DNA from: Burhinus oedicnemus
Taxonomy: Eukaryota; Chordata; Aves; Charadriiformes; Burhinidae
Length of the DNA stretch: 64,000 nucleotides
Direction of reading: 5' to 3'
Assembly (NCBI GenBank): GCA_008921705.1
Contig: VFFE01007601.1
Coordinates: 2,733,419 to 2,797,418, forward strand
Part shown: one piece after another, positions 33,378 to 48,059 of the stretch
How the letters are laid out: each line of letters opens with the position of its first letter
Position numbering within the stretch: the stretch's first letter is position 1
Notes under the pieces: model-generated
The model's database searches: none
Told to the model about the DNA's origin: nothing
Seen by the model: only the letters and a program-made list of their open reading frames with translations
Translations under genes and position numbers: made by a program

Positions 33378-36300
33378 AAAACTGAGCATAAGGCTGAAAG
33401 TATGAAAGGGAACACGTCACAACTGGACAACAGTCACAAACCATCAAATGACAATTATACATCTTTAAGTAACAAGCAAACCACTTCCCCTTTCTGGTTT
33501 CAAAGCAAAAAATCCTCAATTCTACAGTCTCTAAACGAGTATAAATCAATAGGAACCAGAAAGCAAATCGTAAGGAAAGCTACAAATGAGAACAGAGATG
33601 GTGAATGTGAGAGTTTATAAACAATGTGAAACTTTTACCAGGACTCCCCATTTTACAAACAGATCTCGTCTGATACTAATACTCTGATTCCCCTTTGCAT
33701 CAAAGGATTTATGCTTAGGTCAACACTGAAGCCAACAAATCCATCCGCTCGGTTTGTGCAGCCAAAACAATCGCTCTTTTGGTAGCTATCTACTTTTTGA
33801 TAACTGCTGCTAGTAATGGAAGTTCATAATGTACTACTGTATTCTAAATTAAAACAAACAAAAGAAACAACCCCCACTGTCAATCTGAATCTGCAAGCAA
33901 AGAGAATGAACATAACTGCAAGAAAAAACATTCAGTTTGATAGCAGCAGAACACACTAGTTCCTACTTAATTAAAAAACTGTTAAAAACCCCAATGTTTT
34001 GAGACCAGTGCATCTAACACAGTCAATAACCATCAGATAATTTGCAAATGATGCAGTTAAGAGGGAAGAGAAATTCGCCTTGTAGTATCTGTTCCCTCTT
34101 GTCACAGGTAGCTTATAATCCACACACTCAGCTATAGAAAGAGACTGTATTAGTATTAGCTGAGGTACAATTTTTTTTCTATAGCGGTTACTCCAATCTA
34201 AGTTCTTGCTGACACTTTCTCTGGAATGATCAGAAGGTTTTTTGGCTCATCTTAAGCCTTTTCTAAAGTACTTTCTAAAGTATTATAAAACCCCGAAAAT
34301 GTCCTGTTGTTTGATGTATTACTGCCTCAAAGCTGCTCATCACTGCCTAGCTGCTGCAGTTCACCAATCCCACAAGAAAAAAAGTGGTAAAATCAGATAT
34401 GCGAACTTCCATGTTGGTTATCATACCTAAAAATCTCCAGTCCAGTCAGCAAACTGGATGGTATTTCTCTTCATATGAAAACAGCAGGTCAAAAATACAG
34501 CCCTGTTAAGACAGTATACTGGGAAGGACAGTAAGTTTTCATCTTACTGTGTTACCTTCCTTCTGTAAATAATACTGTGACTTCGTATTTGAGAGAAAAA
34601 TTAATCTATGTGGAAGCAGAAATATGATTATTTGCATAATTCAATTAGTTGCAGAGCAATAAAATGCCACCAACTCCATATCCATAATATCTCACACTTA
34701 ATATCAATCATAAATAAATCATAGGTTTTGTATTAAATACATGGGAAATCTGAATAGTGACTATACAAATTGGTTAAAGCATGAAAAGTAAATTATGATG
34801 ATTCAGTGTTCCCTGCAGACCTACTCTAACTTTCAGTGGTATTCGGAATGTAATTCACCACATTAAGAATGTTCACAGCCTTTCCAATTCCAATATATTG
34901 GATTTTAGCTCTATCTGCCCAAATCTATCTGAATGTGTTCACGACCTGAGCAGATTTTTTTTTTCCCCTATTGCCACTGGATAGTACTAGTTTTCATGTT
35001 TTAAGTACTAATCTTTAAACAGAAATAAAACTTAACAATTTGTCATAGGACCACAATTTATCTTCACATCAGAAATATCCAGACAAAGAAACTATGTGGA
35101 GCAACTGTCAATGCAAGTTCATCTTGATATTCAAATGCCTCTTGAATACCCAAAGTTTGTTGTGTGTACCTCAGGCAACTGAATACAGCAGATACCTCCT
35201 TTATAAGGCGAGATACAGAGAACTCAAGAAAAGGTAAAAGGTTTTGTGTGAAAGTAGCTTAAAATGATCAACATTGCCAGCCTAGTAGTAGCTAGTTGAA
35301 ATGAAACATGCTAGTATTTGACTGTTTCACATCAAACATACAAATACAGCAAGTCCCAGATAATATTTGGACACCAGATACATATTTGATAGCAGCTCCA
35401 TGTCTTTCCAGGGTTCGTATCTATCTTCTATTACCCTACCCATCCTTACAAGCGACTCCCAAAACCAGGGAAGTAATAAGGTCATGGTGTCACTCTTACA
35501 AAATACTGCACTAAGGAAACAAAATAGCTTAGTATCTTTTACAATGTCTTCAGAAAGCATCAAAATCAATCACAAAAGGCAAATCCTGAGTCAAGCAGAC
35601 CAACTGTTTTATGTAATGATATCTTGTAAATGCATCAGACAAGCAAATCACGGTAGGTCAGCATACGGTATCTTGAGCGATAGCAAAGTGCCAGGTGAGC
35701 ACCGGCTGACCTTCTTGCACTGTTTCGCTAGGCTTCTACCTTCAACCATTTGCTCTGCTCCTTCCTCAGGGTTGATCATCATCTGAACAGTATGGCAGGA
35801 GTGTCTCGCTCCTCAGTCCCCTCCATGAGATGTTTGCCTTACCCTCACAGCGGACGTCCCTTCTGCTGCCGATGCCACAGGAGAATGTCATCACTACCAC
35901 ATCAGCTTAAAACGCCCAGGGTAAGAACTTCTCAAAGTACCGTTTTGAGATTAGCCCAGCCCAAGCTTGCCTGCCTGCATACCTTGAATAACAAGCCATC
36001 TCGTGAAACTGCCAGACACCTAGTGTGGCATGTGGAAAGCTTTCTGTCACTGGCTTATAACACTTTCTGCTGCTGTGACAGAGCTCTCGGCACTCACACA
36101 ACTGGTTTGACCAGTCCTCCTCTGTTCTACAGCTCACAATTATTTTGACACTCAAACACAACTTCCCCGCGTTCCTGCCCCTATTCTAAAGCTAACGAGA
36201 CAGGAGACAGCCGTCTGTGTTTCCCCACAATGCAGGAATACAAAGCAAAGCAAGTGGAAACGCATCAATTCAAAACTTGGTGATGTGAGTAGCAGAGAAT

Positions 36301-36452
36301 GAGGAACACCAACACAGGTCAGCCAAGCTTCCTTTACAGCCATAATGGGTCCATGGGCCCAGTTTGCACAAGCAAACAAAACACCTCTCTGCATAAATAC
36401 ATTAGAATACAGACAAGCCGTACCCTTCAAAAAACAACATTTTGTGGGTTTG

Positions 36453-36479
36453 TTTTTTTTTTTTTTTTAAAAAAAAAAA
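36453..36479. repeat. Homopolymer pair T16-A11
   Basis: Sixteen T residues run straight into eleven A residues, followed by a short CAA repeat. This is a self-complementary low-complexity tract within CCDC186 intron 1. Confidence 0.9.
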
Positions 36480-39400
36480 CAACAACAAACCTAGGCACTG
36501 TTTTTCTCATTATAGATGTGTTCTTCAAACAAGCAATGAGCTTGCATACTTTTCCTCATTATCTCATGGTATTCACAAAATTTAAGTTTAAATCTGCATC
36601 AGCACATATTATGTCCATTTTAAATATTGCATTAGTACTTGGAGAAGTAGTTAAACTGCAGCCACAGGACACACAACATTGAAGGCTAGTACTGGCATGG
36701 GTTGCAACCATTTCTCATGCTACTGTAACTGAGATGTGCTTATCTGCTAAATCGCTGATAGCAAAACTGCCTGGAATCAAAAGCAAGGAGCAGAGAGCCT
36801 GCCCATACAATGAGCAGCCAGCACACCAACTTTTTAAGGCAGAAATGTCTCATAGGCAAAGGAAAGCACTCAGGAAACAGTATCTCTTTCATCCACTTCC
36901 TTTGTTATGCAGTAGAAACATCCTCTATTAACTGCTAATCAAATGACAAAAATAAGAACAAATGTGGCAATCCATCATTTAAAGCTCTCCAATGAAGTAT
37001 GACACAACATAAGTATTGATTTTCTAGGGAGAACACTGAAAACCTTGATACATGGTCCTGTAACATGCCAAAAAAAAAGAAGAAAAAATATTTCTTCTGG
37101 CTACCTTCAGTAGCAGTCATCCTAAGTGGTTGTTCAGCCCTGGCCTCAGGGGCCATTCATAGATAAGAAGTTAGAAACATATAAAATAATCTTGCAGAAT
37201 CATTGCATATAAAAAGGTAAAACTCGCAGATGAATATAAAGTGTACAAGCTACTGAAATTTATCGGGATATTTCCAGTTACACTCTACTGTCCACAAGTA
37301 ATCTATCTCAAGGTTTAAAATTACTTAATTTAAGTCAAATAATGTTTAATACTTAGCTATTTTAACAGTACAGACCTGTTCTGCAAACTACCAGTACGTA
37401 GGACAAAGGTCTTAACTTGTTCTGCTAAATCAATCTGCTAAGTGGACAAGTCAAGTAACTTTTCCTTATGTAAGATTTGGTCTCACTCTTGCAAGCTGAG
37501 TATATACTAGGCTACATCGTGTTAGTTGGATTTCTGGAATAAAAAACTATAATAATCGTGCTACATCGTTGCTATGATAATTTTGATAATTAGCTACTTG
37601 TTTATAACTTAATTTTTACAGTGAAATGAAAATAGAATTTCCAGAAGAGCCACTAATATCATGTTTGAACACTAATTTGACTGTTTATGAATCCAAGATT
37701 TATTAAACTACATAAAATAACTGTACAAGAAAGTATACGATCAGACATTAATATTTAGTTCCTGGACTAAAACCATAGCAACTACCTGCAGAAATAAAAA
37801 GTCAATTAACAGCTAGAAGATAAATGCCATTAATTTTAAAAGCTCCTCCAATACAAATTCTGATCTTAATACAACTATACATTCTGATAAATTAGGTTAT
37901 GAGAATTATTTTCACATGTGATAACAAAGTTTAATTATCCTTGTTTTAACATCACTCTTCCAACTATACTCTTAGATATAACATCAAACACACAGATGCC
38001 AGAACACAAGCCAGCAATGAATAGCTTCTAGAGGTACAACTCTAGAAACAAGATTACAAATAAAAAAATACCTCAAGCAATACCTACACTAATCCACCAT
38101 ACTAACTCCTCTATTCAACTTTACTGGAAGAACACTTTGTCTGAAAATTTAAGAACTCTCTATTTTTCTGTATTAGCAGACAACTAAGACCTATCATTTC
38201 AACATCAAAAATTTAAGCCCTTTCTTCCTCCCTCTCCCTTCTTTTCTTCCCCCTCTTTCTGGCCATTACCCGCTATAAAGTGAAAGAAAATGCTGCAATA
38301 AAAATAGAAGACGGGGAGGGGGGGGAGTATCAAAGTTGTTCCTTTCCATACATGCTTTACCAGTAAATTCTCACTTCAGAGTCTGTTCACTGGCATGGAG
38401 AGAAAAGCAGTTTCTCTAACAGTCAATCCTCCTCTTTCCCCTGCTGAAAAGTACCTACACTCTTACTTTTTAAGGAAGCTGTTGATACCTTCATCCCTTG
38501 GCTGTCCATCAGGTTATCCACTGTACCAGTTGAAACTTTTCCCCCCTATTCTAGTACTGCTAATTCCCAGCCACTAGAAGGTAATTCATGATAAAAGCAA
38601 TTCCCTGTATGCTTCCTACTGTCTGCACAGATCTAATTAGGAACACAACCTTTCCCAGTTATAGCCTGTTAGTCTGTTATTACAGGCATGCACTGAGAAT
38701 CTGGTACATTTTAATTCAATATTATGTCATTTCAAACTGCCTGTCTTTTCAATCTTCTTATGCAGCACAAATATGATTCTTTTAAATCCCTGACTACAAA
38801 GGACTTTTCTAAGCAAATGCACTATTAATGCTAGCATTTAATTTCATAAAAGATAGCTTGACCCAAGCTATCAACGCTTATGTTGTAAGTAGTCAAGGAG
38901 GAAATTACTTTGTTTCAGCCAACTTCAAAATACATGAGATGACATCTAAAGAAACATATTAAATGATAACTACAGGAAGCATTTTCTGCGGTGTGGCTTC
39001 CTAGAAGAATTCACTAACAACAAGGGGAAAAAAAGAAAGTCTGTGCCTTGTCACCTAGTAACTATCACAATGGGGCTCTTTTACAATAAACAGACTAAAG
39101 AATGACAGAATTGTGTGCCTGGGACTGTTCTGTAAGTAAACAGACTGACGGTCAAGGTCCCAAGAAATAAAAATCACTGCTCTAAGAGAAAAAAAAATAT
39201 ATTTAAGCTACAAAGGTTAAACATACTGTAGAGAAAGGTGCAAGAAAAGGAAGGAGGGACTAATGCTTCACAGGTGTGTGCATATACAAAAACTTGTTCA
39301 AACCAGGGTGGTTTTTGAAAGAAAGTGAAGAGCATTGAGATAAGCGACTCTGAGGCACAAAACCTTCTGAAAGGGGAGTAATAACAGGAAGTTAATGCAG

Positions 39401-42400
39401 TAAATGCAGTTCACTAGGCAGCAGGGATATTCAACCATGCATTACATCATATAATGGCCAGTAGCAGCCAATTATGTCAGTTCCTTTCAACAAGGAAGGG
39501 TTTTGCATCATCTTTGGGTAGATGTTTTTTGCTCATAGCTGTGCTCTTAAGAGAGACCTTGTAGCAGAGTCACTGATGAGGAGAGAATAATCTACTCACC
39601 AAACAAGTACACATGCAATCCAGAAAATGGTGAAAACACAGTTCTCGCATCATCAGCTGAGACCATGGATGCTCTTCACCTCTGGACATGTAAAAAGCAC
39701 CCAGACAGGTTTTATAGCATATGAAATCAGCTCATTTTTGAATAGAAGTACAACATAAATTCACAAAGTCATCCTCTTTCCCCTTCCATTTCCTATCTGT
39801 CACAGCAGAGTACTCAAATTTCCTTTAAGTAATAGACTAAAGTCTCAAAATGACTCAAAGCTGCAATACAGATATGGTGCATTTCAGAGAGTAGGTGGGG
39901 GACAAGAAAAGGAGTGGTGAAACGCTCCATGGCTCATGGACAGATGACTCCAACAGTTCGCAGGGTCCTAAGTACCACGACCAGGCAAGCAGCTAAGTGA
40001 CAGAAAAATCTGGTGACACCAACACAAGCAGCCCGAGTCCCGAGAAGTCCCTACCACTCTTCTGTGGATGCCACCTCATCACTCCTAGTTGCATTGCCAC
40101 TGTAGTCTGGTGCTGTAAACTTGCTAAGGAAACACTGTGTACCTCTGAACAAAGTCCACATATTTACAGGAAAAAAACCTACCTAGAAAATAAGCCCCTT
40201 GAAATTGCTTCAGAGCAATTCTCTTTACATTTGTAATTTGAGATCCTTATTTCCTGGTGCTTTCTCAAACTGTACTGGATTGGTAACTCACAAAATTGCT
40301 GCTGTTACTCTTTATTTTGTTTTCCAAGATGGCACCTTCTCAAGATAAGCTCCACTGGAAATTAACCATAAAAATCGACGCAAACACCCTTAAGCAGTAG
40401 GGTGCTCTGCAATTCTCACTAACCTTCCATACTGGTTCTAGTTTCTGAACGCATGGCAAACTAAAGTAAATTAAACTTCTCTTATTTCCTTTACTATGCA
40501 ATTCAGGTTTAGTGTACAGTTTGCCTTGTCAGTTACTGGCAGAAGGGATAATGCATGTCCTTCGGCCAGCTTCTTATGAAGATAGCTAGAAAAAGGGTTT
40601 ACTCTTAGTATCCTCAACCTGCCTAGTGAAAGCAAATCACTGCTTCTTTTGCCTAGTACTAGGCCAGAAGACTTGGGCAGCACTACGTAACCAACCAGCT
40701 GTCTATCCCAGGTGCTGTGTTACTGTTCTCTGTACCAGATTCCACCTTATTTTACAAACTTCTCTGTTCCTCTGTGTCCTCCTCTCCAATTCAACCAAAA
40801 ACCACTCATTTGATCTATGGGTTTACACAGATTTTTTTGCTAGCAGATCCCAATGTTGTAGGAGTGAGTGAGGAAAGAATAGCTTCATTTTGATATTGGA
40901 GGTGTCAGATGCAGACACTTATGAATCATTCCAGTTTTAGCAAAGCTGAATTTAGGAAAGCAGATGTACAGCTTGCCTACATATTTAGAAAGTTATTGTT
41001 GCTACCTCTGTATAACCCAGGTGCTAGATGAACTGAAAATTCTATACCCCAGTTAAAACAGTTAGAAATGTAATGCTTTCATGATGACTGCGCTGTTTGT
41101 TCACCTGCAATTCTTTGGACAGTAAAGTGAGCACCAAGGCACCTGAAACTGTAGCTGATCTAAACAGATCTAAACAGAAACTGTTTCCTCTATTTTCATT
41201 ACTGTAGCTTTCTAATAGGTCTCCAAACATCAAGAGGTCTGTTCATTGATATGTGTTATAGCTAAAGTAGAAATACTATCAACTATCATTGTGCAACCTT
41301 TCAAAGCTGATCCAATAATAAAAATAATAATTAAAAAAACCAAGACATACACACACAAAAAGGCCACTAAAAAATCCAAACAGGTGAATCTAGAATTGGG
41401 GAGGGGGGGATCTAGAAGACAGGCTTTTTTAAAAAATAAAAAGCATTAGCCTCATGGAACCATAGCTGCCAAAGAAAATATTGATTTTTATTTTTTTTCT
41501 GAATCAGCCAATAGTAAATTAAAATGCAGTCACATAAATTTCCAAGAGGAAGTTGCATGCATTTTACAGCCATTTTTAAAATTCACACTTACACCCCAAG
41601 TCACTTTGTAATACGTTTTGCCATTATTCCAGCCCTCCAACTACCAATTAAAGCTCTCAGCAACACGCCCGGCTGCACGTACCAACGTACACTGCTCTCC
41701 TGGACTCGACTGCAAATGCAGCTTCCATTACTTGTCTTTACACCGTTCTGTGTCTTGACCTGAAAAGCACTGAGGACTAGAAGCTCCCCTTCTTTAGCAA
41801 ACACGCAACTTGGAGATGAGCTGGAACTTCAGCTCTTTTTGCAAAGATGGACCCTAACAATTACTTTTGCATGCAACTGAGGACTGATTAATCCAGTAAT
41901 ACTGAGCAGTATGTTTCAAAACATGCCTTTCTTCTGAAATTATTTTCAAAAATTCATATAAAGAAAGATCAGCAGTGTCCTAAATCAATCCTGAGATAGC
42001 AGGTTCACACTCATCCCTTGGAAATTGTGACTCAACAGTAACTGTGATTTTAAAAAGGAGTAATATGACATTATAGTGTACATACAAATGCATCATCAAT
42101 ATGTACTCCACCATTTAAAGAACTCTGCCTCCTATTCACTCATGTTAAGCACATGTAATATTAAATTCCAATCCACAGATTGATTTTCACAAGTGGTTCA
42201 TTACACTCAAGCAGAATACCAACTCAGAAGCACCCCTCTTCATGTAAACAGCTACTAAAGCAAAGACAAATATGTAACTTTAACAAAACCACATTTACCA
42301 TTTATACTTCAATAATGCGTTGGCTCTTTCCCCGATCATTGCAGTATAGACTAAAGGCTCTGGTAATGAGATTTTTTTATACTGCCTTATGTTTCAACTT

Positions 42401-45400
42401 ATGCATCTATGAAATGAAGTGACATATGACTGAAGTTTCAACAGTCAAAAAGGCTTTTCTCAAGGAAGCTCTGATGTTCATCAGAAAACCCCAGCAAAAG
42501 CAAAAACTGCACATCAGCACCATTTTAACAGTTCAGTTACAGACCCACTTCCCTCTTGCAGGGTCCTGGGCAACAAAAAGACAGAGTCCAAGCGATTTAG
42601 CCAGTCTTCAAATCCAATGTAACACTGGAGATGACCTTTATTTCAAAGAGTTAATTAAGATTTATTGGCCAAAGAATACTGAAGAGAATGGTAATGATTT
42701 TTAGAGTTTTCTTGACAAATCCCACACATATGAAGCAACCAGCAACCAAAGTAATACTTAATAAAGTTACAAGCAAAAAAGCTTCACAAATGCCATAGCA
42801 TTTATTAGGAAGACTATAATTTATTTGTCTGAACGGTTTGTTATACAAAGGACCATTCCTCTCCTTTAAATATCATGCTACAAAACATTCTATTAGAAAC
42901 ATTATCTTAGATGAATCACAATAGAATTATAAGTACTTTCTATTATCTTTAAACAGATTATCCTAAGACAGAGACATTAAAGTAACCATTAACAACCAGA
43001 CAAGTGTTAGAATCCCAAAACTGCCACTTCATTTCAACTCAGGTTTAATTTCCAAACTATTACACTTGGGTAAGAGATGAAACTGTAGTACAGTTTACAT
43101 GCTATCGTATGTACAATGACACTCCAACACAACTGCTAAAGAAATAACTGATTTGGGGGTATGAGAACGTTTTTTTCTTCTTATAGTTGTATTGTTTGTT
43201 GTAAAGCCCAAGATAAATCTCTTCAAAAACTTTTCACATCTTTACTAGACAATAATCATTATTTGAGCAAACTAAAATGCTTTTCCAAGTCAGTGCCAAC
43301 CTGTCATTGCACTAGAACTCTTGCTAAAAATTTTACATAAGACTAAAAAGAAAATGGAAGAGAAATCTTACAGTTTGTGTTAGTAGTTAGCCGTAGTATA
43401 ACCTTAATAATACTTTCACCTAAACTAAACTGAACACATCTTTCTACTCCACTTGTTGGGTGAGGTTTTTTGTTTCAAAGATTTCAACTTAATGGAAAGG
43501 AACTGGCACAGAAAGGTCCACAAAGCCAGATATTTTACATAACCTAGAGTGAGATGTATAAACATGAAGGACTGTTTGAAATGCATTTGATTACTTCTCC
43601 ACATCAGAGCAGCAAGCCACCCAACTCTGGAAGTGATGAAACACAATAAACGGAGATTAACTGGATTGAAAAGCATCACAACGCCTAAGAAAAAGTCAGA
43701 AAAATAACAGGTTAAGAAGACATGATGTTGATCACCACTGCCTGTATTTCATACAAAACAGATAGAGGGTGGTCTTGAGGTCTCATACACTGATGGCCTT
43801 CCTGTGTTTACAGATCGCACATATAGGAAACAAAACACACTTCAGTCCCACCTACACTAGTTCTCCCAATATTAATTCACTTTTCCCCAAGACCGAATAC
43901 AAGATACTGCTCTAATTCAGAGAAAATATTACTGGGATATCACCTAGTATTGCTGAGAAGGAAAATGCAACATAACATGGTCCCGTCTACGCAGAAAAGC
44001 TAGAGGACTGCAATACAGACAGGACAACTGTGACTCACAGTACAAATGGTAAAGCTGGCCGTTTACTGGGACACGAAGTCCTCCAGCCTAGGCATAACTT
44101 GACACAGCTCCCCGATTCAGCTCACACAAAGACACACTTTGATGCACATGCTTGAAGGGAGGGGAGCGGAACAGTGCAGACACACAGTGGGTACTCTCAG
44201 GATTTCCTTATCAGTTTAATACTTAATCTCAATTATTTTTCTCTTTTTTTAATCTGACTTTTTATAAACACAGATTACATAGCCCTATAGCAATACCAAA
44301 GTGCAAAGCTCAGCATTTCTAGCAATTCTTTTAATATCAGTCAAGTACTTCAGAAGATAAGGTTTACTCAAACTTCATCTTTGCTTTTCTCTTCTTATGT
44401 CACAAGTTAGATAGTTGAGCAATATTGTATGAATTCCTTCAAGGCATCACTGGGTTTTCTACCAATGTCATGCAAGTGGTTAATATTAAGGTTGTATTAA
44501 CTCCACATACGGAGTCAAGTAACAGCGCAACTCCAAAATAAAGTTCATCAGTTAAGGTTTAACAAGCAGGACGGGATTTGTTCCTATTACAACACAAGTC
44601 ATGGGGTATACCTCGAGAGTGTTATTTTTTGTCATACTAGTCTCAAGGTTGGAAGCTCAGAGGAAAACTATATACTAGCATCAGCATCCTTTACCGTGAA
44701 CTTCAAACAAGACTTGGATAGTTAAGGGTTTATGCACAGACTTGTAATGTTCTGTTAATAGAGTGTTTTCAGCACAGAAAAACTCTTACTCTTCTAAGAA
44801 CACCAGTCTCTCCTTCAGCAACTGATGCAATGCCAGCAACAGCACTACTGTAACCATTCAGGATTTTAGCATCATGCCTTCAACTCTGCTTACAGCAAGG
44901 CTAGTACCAGCCAGTTAGTCATGACCACTACCCTGTTTGCATTCACGTTCTGACACATCACCTGTACAAAGAAGAATGTTTTAAGAGAGGGGAAGAAATC
45001 AAATTTATGATTGAGTTCACAACCTGGACAAAGTATACATTCTATGACAGCTCTTATCCACCTGAGTCATAACTCTCATTCACACTATACAAGTTATAGC
45101 ACCGGCAGACGTTCTTACAAAATTGTAGTGTCATGGTATTGGTAAGATATGGGTCTTAGCATATTTGGCATTGACAATGCCAGCATATTTGCTATCAATG
45201 GCTGTTTTCAAATGTTGTTTCCAGAACACGCAACAGGGTTGTAGAATTCCAACCATGGCATGACTGTCTCTGCCTGACCACTGCATACTGAAAAACACCA
45301 TTCATGAAGATGGTAAGGCTCTACTGTTTTCAAACCTGATTTTCCTACACAGTTTCTCCAGTATCCCTGGAAACAAACAAGCAAAAAACTTCGATCCTTT

Positions 45401-46899
45401 AAGGATGTGAATGAGTCAACTGTGAGCTCTACAGAAGACTGATTTCTGCTAATTAATGTAAGAGGCAGCATTATATACAACATCATTACATATAAAAACC
45501 AAATCAGTATTCCATGTACTTCTTGAAATTAAAAGTCTTGAAATTAAAGTCTTGATTTTCTTCTCTTTTCTGACACCAATTTGTTTCTGATGAGATTAGT
45601 TTTTTCACCCTCAATTGGAGGCAGCAGGGTCTTGGTCTATGACTTGAAGATAAGAATTATCCATAAGCCTTTCAAGTATTGTTTTTGGCAACAGGAAAGT
45701 AAGTTCAGAACAAGCCAACCCAGAACTGAGTACAAGATATTGCCTACTGGAGCCCACACGCTAGCAAAAATTGCAGATTACTGATTTAATCTATTTTTCC
45801 TGCCTAATAACACTACTAAGTCCAGAAAAGCGCTTGCTTCTTTCTATAGCTCTTTAAAAGGCCAGCTTCGTGAAATTCAATATTAACCTTGGGTAGCGAT
45901 AAGCAAAACAGCTGCTAATTAGGACCAAAGAAACCACTCTCTGTATTTGGTTCTTCAGTCCTTTTCTCAACACCGTGAAATAGTGAACTTCACAATACCC
46001 ACAAATACCTGTCAACGACGCCACATCAAGTCTTATAAAACAATAGAAAATATCGTTTTAGAGCCAAGTCAAGAACGGACAACTGAAGAATTTCAGAAAA
46101 AGAAGAGAAGGAGACAAAGACAATACAGAACAGGACTACTTTTCTTTATTTTTCATAAAATGGATGACATTTCAAATTGACACTCTCTTGAAACATAGTC
46201 AGACTTTCAGTTTCTCATACTTCTAGAGCTTAACCATCTCCTAAAGTCAATGGCAACAGAAGCATTCATAGCAGCCAGTGATTACATTTCCTTGTAGGTA
46301 TAAAAACACAGCTGTGGCTCATGCTGTTTCAACAATTTCCTCATACGACAAAACATACTGGGACACTGGTCACATGTGGGTTTTTTAGTGTATTCTGCTT
46401 GCAACATTTTAACTTCTGAAAAGTAGTTTTACAAGAACATAAAGCAAACCACCAATAAAGCTAGACTACCGTATTTCTAATCTTACACACAGATTTCAAT
46501 TCTGCAAGAGATCCTCTCCTGGTATGCAGAGTCTCACTGGAAGTATACCCGTATCAGACTCACCTGTGCAGACTATTTTCCAGGACAAGAGCCAAAATCT
46601 GCAAGCCTACATCATAATCATCTCGCTGAATTTGCACTAAAGCTTCCTGCTTTAAAGCCTAGAAGGGCAAGCAGCTTTTGCAAATACCATCTGCAAAAAC
46701 AAGGACACGTACTCTACCGCAACGCTGCAGCCGGCTCTAAAAAATAACCTTCATACTGGTGTAACAGTGGCCGCGATTTGCTATCGAATTATTTAATCAC
46801 ACAGTTAAATCACGACACAGCCAACGAAACAGGACAACCTAATTACTAAGCCGGAGAAGAAAGCTGTCAAGAAACAAAGAGTCTAGCAGCCAGCGCAGG

Positions 46900-48040
46900 A
46901 GCCACAGCTACGCGCTCGGGAGGTCCTGACTCACCAGGCGCCGCTCACAGGACTTTACCCCCCCAGACCTCACGTCCTTTCGCCCCACTCCTCCCCGTGG
47001 AACCTCAGCCTCACCCACAGACCTGGCGCGACCGCTGCCAGCCAAGTGTCCCCCCACCTGCACACGCAGAACCCCTCGCAGCGGCCACGGCGGCGACAGG
47101 GCACCGGGGGAAGCCTCCCTCCGCCCCCGCGGCCCCTTGCCAGGCCGGCGCGGCCACCTCCCCTCGGGGTTTACCGCCCGCTAACTCCGCCACGCCGCGG
47201 GAGGTGACCGAAGCGGCTCCCCGGCACCGCCGCCCCCTCCCCGAGCCCGCCGGGGAGCGCCGAGCCGCCCCGCCTCGCCCCGGCCTCCTCGGCCGCCGGT
47301 GCCCCCCCGCGCCGCCCCCTCAGGGATCCCGGCAGCGCCTCTAAGGCTGAGGGGCGCCGGCCGCAAGCACCCGCGCACCCACTCGCCCGCCTTTCCGCTC
47401 GCCCTCCGGCGCGGCCGCTCACCCGCTCACTACGAGGCCGGCAGTGAAGGCGGCAGCTCCCCCATGGCCGCGGCGCGTCCCGCCGGCCGCGGCCGCCCCG
47501 GCCAGCTGACACATCAACAAAGATGGCGGCGGCAGGCGGTGCTCCAGCTCGGGAGGGGGGGGGCGCGCTCGGGGGCGTGCCCAGCCCGGCGGCCTGCCCG
47601 CAGTGGGCAGGGCCGGGAGCCCGGCAGGGGCAGTGTGTACCCCCGGCCGGGCCGCAGCCCCCGGGGCGACGGGGCCAGCCCCGCTGTGCGGGGAGCCGCG
47701 GGCCGGCTTTACGACGCTGCCCTTCTGAACGGGCGGTGGGGCGAACGGCCCGCTACCCGGAGCAGCGCACTTTTTCTCCAGGTGTCCCCCTTCAGAGGAA
47801 ATTCTCCCCCATGTTCACGGTGGGGGCGGTCAGGCGCTGGAGCCGGTGGCCCCGAGGGGCTGGGACATCTCCGTCCCTGGAGGTGTCCAAGGGCCGTCTG
47901 GAGCGCCCCGCGGTGGCGGCGTGACTCCTCTCGCCGCCTCCTCCCCCCGCCGGGAGCCGCCGCTGTGCTCCACCCCCGCTGCCGAAGGCGCGAGAGCCAG
48001 GGCCGGACGGACGGGAACGAAACGGGACACGAGCTGAAGG
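46900..48040. promoter_or_regulatory. CCDC186: CpG island and promoter region of CCDC186
   Basis: G+C and CpG density rise abruptly here against AT-rich flanks, with many CGG/CCG runs and GC-box-like sites. It lies where the 5' end of CCDC186 is expected, upstream of its coding exons on the minus strand. A YY1-type AAGATGGCGGC stands at 47520-47530 on the plus strand. Several overlapping long open frames on both strands are a by-product of the base composition. Confidence 0.8.
46935..47450 (-). other. CCDC186: Candidate untranslated first exon of CCDC186
   Basis: A strong minus-strand donor (GCGCCTG|GTGAGTCAGG, last exon base 46935) lies at the gene-side edge of the CpG island. The transcription start is not visible and the right boundary is approximate. 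A weaker alternative donor (AGCGG|GTGAGC) occurs near 47415. Confidence 0.4.
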
Positions 48041-48059
48041 TGCTGAATTTCACACATTA

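Larger units (their letters stand above)
31265..46934 (-). other. CCDC186: CCDC186 first intron(s), upstream of the start codon
   Basis: About 15.7 kb separate the coding start exon from the CpG island. I found no coding exon here. It holds one CR1 copy (32.7-33.4 kb), a T16-A11 homopolymer pair at 36453-36479 and otherwise AT-rich unique-looking DNA. Untranslated exons could lie here unseen. Confidence 0.6.

Noticed and set aside
35367..36148. Plus-strand frames of 132-139 codons within CCDC186 intron 1
   Set aside because: No conserved motif or flanking splice pattern is seen, and antisense frames of similar length occur in the same place.
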